From the NCBI GenBank assembly GCA_014380545.1, contig JACMJP010000544.1, positions 1-6,374 on the forward strand: a DNA stretch of 6,374 bases, read 5' to 3'. The stretch comes from Chitinophagales bacterium. Its GTDB lineage: Bacteria; Bacteroidota; Bacteroidia; Chitinophagales; BACL12. Position 1 is the stretch's first letter, and every line of letters starts with the position of its first letter. The notes beneath the pieces were generated by a model. It did no database searches, had not been told where the DNA came from, and was given only the letters and a program-made list of their open reading frames with translations. Shown here in pieces: positions 1 through 4,055 of this stretch. Position numbers and translations under genes: made by a program.

Positions 1-389
1 CCTAAGCACCAGCATGTCCGGGGACATTCTTTACAAATATTTTCTATTTCTTCTTTTGTGCCTGAATTATTTTTTACAATATTGCCATAGGTTAACCAAA
101 TGGCATCTTTATTTTTTAAATTATTGAAATCATTTAGCGGAATAAAAAATGTGAGTGTGCTTTTGTCTTCTTCATCACTCTGTTTACTTAATTTGAATTC
201 TGTCTTTCCGATGTGTAAAATATAAATATTACCACCAACATAAAATTGTGTAGTTGAAGAAAGAGAAAATTCTATTGTTTCGCCTTTTTGAATTACTTCT
301 GCAATTTCTACAGTTGGGTTTTGTGCAAAAAGTTGTGGTGATAGCAATAAAACAATCAGGAATAAAAAGGAGGACAGGATATTTTTCAT
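1..389 (-). CDS. Small exported protein of unknown function, 3' end outside window
   Basis: The frame is open from ATG at 389 to the left edge: 129 whole codons, no stop, so the C-terminus is missing. The start is fixed by a clear signal peptide, Met-Lys-Asn followed by a hydrophobic core (about residues 4-19) and Leu-Phe-Ala-Gln at 20-23, where cleavage is likely. This Ala-Gln end is common in exported Bacteroidota proteins. The mature part looks beta-rich, with alternating polar and hydrophobic residues at about 38-66, then an acidic stretch (SDEEDKS). The visible end is Cys-rich (four Cys within residues 119-128, the last in a Cys-Trp-Cys), which may form disulfides or bind metal. I recognise no family. 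It starts 40 bases after the nucleotidyltransferase remnant on the same strand, and I see no convincing promoter in that gap. Export is well supported; function is unknown. Confidence 0.72.
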   Translation of the reverse strand, partial: MKNILSSFLFLIVLLLSPQLFAQNPTVEIAEVIQKGETIEFSLSSTTQFYVGGNIYILHIGKTEFKLSKQSDEEDKSTLTFFIPLNDFNNLKNKDAIWLTYGNIVKNNSGTKEEIENICKECPRTCWCL

Positions 390-429
390 ATAAAGTTTTT
401 TAATTTTTTGTTATCCATATCTAATAATT

Positions 430-683
430 TTATTCTTCCGGTAATTCATCCAAATCAGGTAAATCTTTTTTTCTTCCTGAAGCTTTTTTATTGATGCGCA
501 AGTATTTCAAACTAATGCTGTTTATTTTGTTTGTTTCGGGCGTATCCAAAAGTCAATGTCACCTGTATTGCGAACATACCCATGCGATGCCATTGCATAA
601 GCTCCCGCAATTAAATATTCAACCTGGTTTTTGTTTAGTAATACTATAAACTCCTTGCAGTCTTTCGTTAAGTTTATCACCAT
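430..683 (-). pseudogene. Nucleotidyltransferase-like gene (DUF6036/MNT type), internally deleted and frameshifted
   Basis: From ATG at 683 the frame gives 53 residues and stops at 522-524. The head carries the family N-terminus: a helix (KEFIVLLNKNQVEYLIAG), then GAYAMASHGY, then the metal-binding Asp-x-Asp in GDIDFWIRP (residues 41-49). After Arg-Pro the family continuation appears in another frame, from about 537 to the stop at 430-432. It contains ISLKYL and KKASGRKKDLPDLDEL, the usual C-terminal motif of these proteins. The middle, which normally carries the third catalytic acid, is absent. Head and tail together give about 85 residues, whereas I recall intact members at roughly 140-180. 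Intact relatives resemble MNT-type nucleotidyltransferases, often paired with a small upstream gene as in toxin-antitoxin modules, and that partner's remnant lies at 677-805. No functional product is expected. Confidence 0.8.
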
Positions 684-805
684 AAAGCAGTATGTCTTAA
701 GAATTCCAATGCCTGTGATCTTTCAACAGGGCTTTTTGTGAGCCAGTATTCATATTCTTTTGGCTCCTCACCTGATTTATATTTATGTACAATTTTTTCC
801 AGGGA
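677..805 (-). pseudogene. Fragment of the small partner gene of the nucleotidyltransferase
   Basis: Read on the minus strand, 805 to the TGA at 677-679 encodes 42 residues starting SLEKIVHKYKSGEEP and including EYEYWLTKSP and VERSQALEFLR. The pattern Tyr-Trp-Leu-x-(4-5)-Glu-Arg-x-x-Ala-x-Glu-x-Leu-Arg is what I know from small proteins encoded directly upstream of this type of nucleotidyltransferase. The stop overlaps the nucleotidyltransferase ATG (ATGGTGA, 7-base overlap), so the pair was once translationally coupled. A TAA at 806-808 precedes the frame and there is no ATG in it, so the start has been lost. The C-terminus also stops soon after the Leu-Arg, where relatives usually continue for about 20 residues. 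The family call rests on motif recall and context; the two-gene order supports it. Role in relatives: probably partner or antitoxin-type regulator, not proven here. Confidence 0.6.
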
Positions 806-909
806 TTATGATTATTTAATGGAATATAAAAATAGTTAGATAATGGCACAAATAAAAATGGCAGTTGAGTACTATAGTTCTGAACATCATCCATTAGGGT
901 AATTTGGAA

Positions 910-1228
910 CTGAAGGCGACTAATGTATCTAATAGTTTTGCATAAGAGTGATTATACAAGAATTGATGTTTGGATCCATCGCATGAAATACTGGCTGGAT
1001 AACGGTATTGAAGGAAATAAATTTTTTCATGCACATGCATGATGAAGCAACATCACATGAACTGAATGTTTATTTAGTTGATAAAATGAATAAGTGGTGC
1101 GGATTGAATTTGATAAGCCGAAGTTTTATACTAAAGACTCGGAATTGTTTGAAAAAATTATTTCTCAGTTTGCACAGGCAGCACAAAGCAACAGAGAACA
1201 CAAACTACCGATATTGAGTATTGTTTAA
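910..1228 (+). pseudogene. 3' remnant of a DUF72 (YecE-like) gene with three frame changes
   Basis: Reading across frames gives a continuous DUF72 C-terminal part. From 910 one frame ends in VSNS. A second frame from 938 reads LHKSDYTRIDVWIHRMKYWL. From about 1022 a third frame reads FFMHMHDEATSHELNVYL and ends in CGLNLI. From about 1117 the second frame returns with KPKFYTKDSELF and ends KLPILSIV with TAA at 1226-1228. The breaks fall in homopolymers: a T run at 936-939, an A/T run at 1015-1027, and ATAAG at 1113-1117, where one A appears lost. The first two-thirds of the gene (intact relatives are roughly 250-300 residues) is absent upstream. DUF72 proteins adopt a TIM-barrel-like fold and their function is poorly known. 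The intact 805-residue frame downstream argues against general sequencing indels, so I read this as real decay. Confidence 0.75.
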
Positions 1229-1251
1229 GTTAAATATTTCTTATAATATTG
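1221..1251 (+). promoter_or_regulatory. Possible Bacteroidota-type promoter for the EACC1-caspase pair
   Basis: TTG at 1221-1223, a 20-base spacer, and TAATATTG at 1244-1251 match the Bacteroidota layout (TTTG, 19-21 bases, TAnnTTTG) with one mismatch in each box. A TATAAT string overlaps at 1242-1247. Transcription would start near 1257-1259, only about 10 bases before the ATG at 1267, so the leader would be very short. The -33 element sits inside the last codons of the DUF72 remnant. AT-rich DNA gives such matches by chance, so this is tentative. Confidence 0.35.
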
Positions 1252-1266
1252 TAAAAACTTTACTCT

Positions 1267-1620
1267 ATGCAAATCAATATCATGTTGGAAGATGAAAACA
1301 AACAAGGTATCATCAATTTAAAAAATTTCATCGATAAGGCTTCTATAGATGGGATCGAACAAATTGAAATTGCGAGATCAGACCATGCAGATGACCAGAT
1401 GGGGGCGGGTGCTATATTATCAACTATTACAGCAGTATTCACATCCGCAGAAAATCCAATAAATGAGTTGATAAAATGTCTTCAAAAATATGTAGATAAT
1501 TTCCGTACTAAAATAAAAATTCCTGACGGTAAGGGAGGAGTAATAGAAATAAATCACGGTCGCAGTATGAAACCGGAAGAATTGAAGGCCTTGATAACAG
1601 CTATTCAACTAAGCAATTAA
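1267..1620 (+). CDS. EACC1-like protein (effector-associated constant component 1)
   Basis: This 117-residue protein matches the EACC1 plan. A short N-terminal beta/alpha region precedes an Ala/Gly-rich hydrophobic helix (about residues 45-60, MGAGAILSTITAVF), an amphipathic helix (about 64-80), a beta-hairpin with the typical PDGKGG turn (about 81-97), and a C-terminal helix. EACC1 is known as a conserved small partner of effectors such as caspase-like proteases in predicted NTP-dependent conflict systems, where it is thought to act as an adaptor or regulator; its biochemistry is not established. Here its stop is separated by one base from the ATG of the caspase gene, so the two are almost certainly co-transcribed and probably co-translated. 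The start at 1267 is preferred because a promoter-like element lies just upstream; Met6 (1282) is an alternative. There is no signal peptide. The hydrophobic stretch is short for a membrane span. Confidence 0.85.
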   Translation: MQINIMLEDENKQGIINLKNFIDKASIDGIEQIEIARSDHADDQMGAGAILSTITAVFTSAENPINELIKCLQKYVDNFRTKIKIPDGKGGVIEINHGRSMKPEELKALITAIQLSN

Positions 1621-1621
1621 A

Positions 1622-4039
1622 ATGATAGGTTTCGATTCGAATAATACAAAAGTTTTGCTTATTGGAACAAGTAAATTTCCAAATGATGTTTCAATAAAAG
1701 ATATTCCTAATGTCGAAGTCAATATCGAGCTATTAAAAAAAGTCCTCACAAACTCTGAACTTGTTGGAATTCCCATAGAAAATATTAGTGTTTCACTCAA
1801 TGAAGACAATAAGCAAATTCAAAAGAAATTATTAGAATTAGCAAAAGCTACAAAAACAAAAGATAGCACACTGCTGGTATATTATTCAGGGCACGGTATT
1901 ATGAGTACCAGTGATTATGAATTGTATTTAACCACTATAGATACTACCACAGAATTATTAGAAATTGAAGGTATTAATATAGAAAATTTCAAAAAGTATA
2001 TCAGACAGTCTTATGCAGGTAGAAAAATACTCATTTTAGACTGTTGTCATAGTGGACATATTATAGGAAGTATGGGTGATATGAGCAGCAAAATTCAATC
2101 AGAAATTAAAGGATTTGAAGGAACTTATGTAATGACCTCTGCTGCAGAAGACGCTCCCTCACTTTTTCCTCAAGACCAACCTGAGTTACCTACTAACTTC
2201 ACAGGTAAGCTGGTTGAAATTATTGAGCAGGGTGTAGGAGATACAGAAGAAGAGTATAGCAGTTTAAGGGATATTTTCCGAGCAATTGAAACTGATTTCA
2301 TTCAAAAGGGATTGCCCCGCCCGCAGCAATCAAATTTTAATACTGCTGACCAATTATTTTTTGCAAAGAATAGAAAATTTCTTTCTAAAAAACCGGAAGA
2401 TGAAATTGCTTGGATAAAAGCTGCCAAACAAGAGAATAAAATGATCCTTCTTGATTTCATTGATGATTTTCCAAATAGTAAATATGTGGTAGACGCCACC
2501 ATTCTTATTGCCAGATTTGAAGAGGATGAATTATGGAATGAAGCCCAGATGAAAAATACCATAAGCGGATATATAAATTTTAAATTTAAATTTACAGAAA
2601 GCCGATATCTTGAGGAAGCTAATAGTAAAATTCAGGAATTAAAGGGTAAAGAAAAAAATAAAAGTAAACCAACTGAAAAGAAAAAAATTGAGGAAGACCA
2701 TATTGAAGAAGAAGAAATGGAAGAAGAAGAAATGAAGGAAGTTATTTATGAAAAAACAGTAAATGAAACAGATAATACAAAAACCTTCGATGTTAAAGAA
2801 GATGAAATATATGCTGAATTAGATAAAATACTTTTAATTGATGATACTGAAGAACAAGACATAGAGTTTGGAATACTGGAAAAAAAATATAGAGATCACA
2901 AGATTATACTGCTCTATAAAGCCGTGATGTATGGCCAAAAAAATTTAATTAAAAGGGCACAAACCGCTTTTAGCGAAGTTTTGAAATTATACCCACAATA
3001 CGCAGATGCACATAATGTGTATGGTAGATTTTTAGCATATAATATAAAAGATATGCATGCTGCGCAATTAGCATTTGAAGAGTCCATAGTACTCGACCCT
3101 GCCAGCATAGATAATCTGACACAGTATGGTATTTTTCTGCGGGATGAAGTAGCTCAAATTGATAAAGCTGAAAAAATATTCAAGGATATTATTAAATTAA
3201 ATCCGGCAAACGCAGAGGCTCATTTTCATATTGCTGTAATATACAGAACAAAAAAAGAATTCGAAAAGGCGGAAAAACATTTTATTACTTCTTTAAAATT
3301 TAATCCTGAAGCAGATTATTGTGAAAATGCAATCGGACTTCTTTATATAGATCATATGAATGATCCTGAAAAAGCTGCTCCGCATTTTTTAAAAGCATCT
3401 CAACTTGACCCGAAGCAAGGTACCTATTTTTATAATTGTGCGGTTGCTGCTTTAGATCTTGGTAAGCCTCAAGAAGCGAATTCATTTTATAAGAAGGCCA
3501 AAACAGCAGAAATTAAACATATTGATGAAGAGTTTGAAAAAACTATAAAACAAGAGCTTAAAGATTTTAAAACAAATACCCCTTCCGAATATCCAGAAGC
3601 TAACAGATCAGTGAATCCCATCATAAAATCAGAGTCATATGAAAGCACAGAAGACGATAACACCAGAATAATAGCAAAGTTTGCAGGCATAAATTGTATA
3701 AAGTATAAGGACAGGAATAGTGTTGTTTCATTAAGTGGAGCAATAAGTGAGGCTGAGTTGCTTGTGAGAGAAAATTCACTGGAACTGAAAACAGTGATAA
3801 TGTCATTGAAAATGACTGGTATCATCAGTATTGAATACCTTGATGCAGCAGAACACAGCTCTCAAACATATAACTTTATAAAAATCAATTTTTCAAGATT
3901 TGAAAAAAAACCTCTGATCTGGGACAATTCATTAACTGTTCTCTTATATAAATTTAGTTTTTGGGGTGGAGCACCAACAAAAGAACTCTATAATGAATTA
4001 GTTTCATTGGTTAAAAAAAAGAAATTAAAAGTAGGATAA
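1622..4039 (+). CDS. Caspase-type (C14) protease with TPRs, EACC1-associated
   Basis: The 805-residue protein begins with a caspase fold (about 8-250). KVLLIGTSKFP forms the first strand, VYYSGHG (87-92) carries catalytic His91, and ILILDCCHSG (136-145) carries the nucleophile, most likely Cys142 just before His-Ser-Gly. YVMTSAAED and LVEIIEQG follow as in family members. Next come two copies of a 41-residue repeat (about 262-340; W264/W305, F283/F324, Y288/Y329), a Lys-rich then Glu-rich linker (about 341-375), and six TPR-like helix pairs (about 428-634). The C-terminal region (about 675-805) may be a winged helix. No signal peptide or membrane span is visible, so it should be cytosolic. 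In this system type the protease is the predicted effector, causing cell death or dormancy, while the TPRs bind a partner or trigger. Substrate and trigger are unknown. The start is fixed by one-base spacing to EACC1. All visible catalytic residues are present and the frame is intact. Confidence 0.92.
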   Translation: MIGFDSNNTKVLLIGTSKFPNDVSIKDIPNVEVNIELLKKVLTNSELVGIPIENISVSLNEDNKQIQKKLLELAKATKTKDSTLLVYYSGHGIMSTSDYELYLTTIDTTTELLEIEGINIENFKKYIRQSYAGRKILILDCCHSGHIIGSMGDMSSKIQSEIKGFEGTYVMTSAAEDAPSLFPQDQPELPTNFTGKLVEIIEQGVGDTEEEYSSLRDIFRAIETDFIQKGLPRPQQSNFNTADQLFFAKNRKFLSKKPEDEIAWIKAAKQENKMILLDFIDDFPNSKYVVDATILIARFEEDELWNEAQMKNTISGYINFKFKFTESRYLEEANSKIQELKGKEKNKSKPTEKKKIEEDHIEEEEMEEEEMKEVIYEKTVNETDNTKTFDVKEDEIYAELDKILLIDDTEEQDIEFGILEKKYRDHKIILLYKAVMYGQKNLIKRAQTAFSEVLKLYPQYADAHNVYGRFLAYNIKDMHAAQLAFEESIVLDPASIDNLTQYGIFLRDEVAQIDKAEKIFKDIIKLNPANAEAHFHIAVIYRTKKEFEKAEKHFITSLKFNPEADYCENAIGLLYIDHMNDPEKAAPHFLKASQLDPKQGTYFYNCAVAALDLGKPQEANSFYKKAKTAEIKHIDEEFEKTIKQELKDFKTNTPSEYPEANRSVNPIIKSESYESTEDDNTRIIAKFAGINCIKYKDRNSVVSLSGAISEAELLVRENSLELKTVIMSLKMTGIISIEYLDAAEHSSQTYNFIKINFSRFEKKPLIWDNSLTVLLYKFSFWGGAPTKELYNELVSLVKKKKLKVG
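2705..2734 (+). repeat. Perfect 15-bp tandem duplication in the caspase linker
   Basis: GAAGAAGAAGAAATG occurs twice in direct succession (2705-2719 and 2720-2734), encoding EEEEM twice (residues 362-371). It keeps frame, so copy changes would lengthen or shorten the acidic linker between the protease half and the TPR half without breaking the protein. GAA-rich tracts can slip during replication, and the identity of the two copies suggests a recent duplication. Confidence 0.9.
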
Positions 4040-4055
4040 AAGACTTATAATAGGA

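Noticed and set aside
697..894. 65-residue minus-strand open frame
   Set aside because: It overlaps the better supported partner-gene fragment (677-805) in another frame and its composition matches no protein pattern I know.
838..899. Mini-ORF MAQIKMAVEYYSSEHHPLG
   Set aside because: Only 19 codons, no family resemblance and no supporting signal; chance frame in the unexplained spacer.
1008..1217. 69-residue plus-strand open frame as a gene
   Set aside because: It starts at TTG, only its first part reads as DUF72, and after about 1117 the true continuation is in another frame; it belongs to the remnant.
390..1266. Insertion sequence or attachment site as source of the decayed region
   Set aside because: No transposase fragment, terminal inverted repeat, target duplication or tRNA gene was found by eye.
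3487..3825. 112-residue minus-strand open frame inside the caspase gene
   Set aside because: Antisense shadow of a well-supported coding region; Ser/Leu-rich composition reflects the reverse complement of the coding strand.
1622..4039. Relation to the type III-E CRISPR TPR-CHAT (craspase) protease
   Set aside because: Both combine TPRs with a caspase-like protease, but here the protease is N-terminal, the partner is EACC1, and no CRISPR array or Cas gene is in the window.
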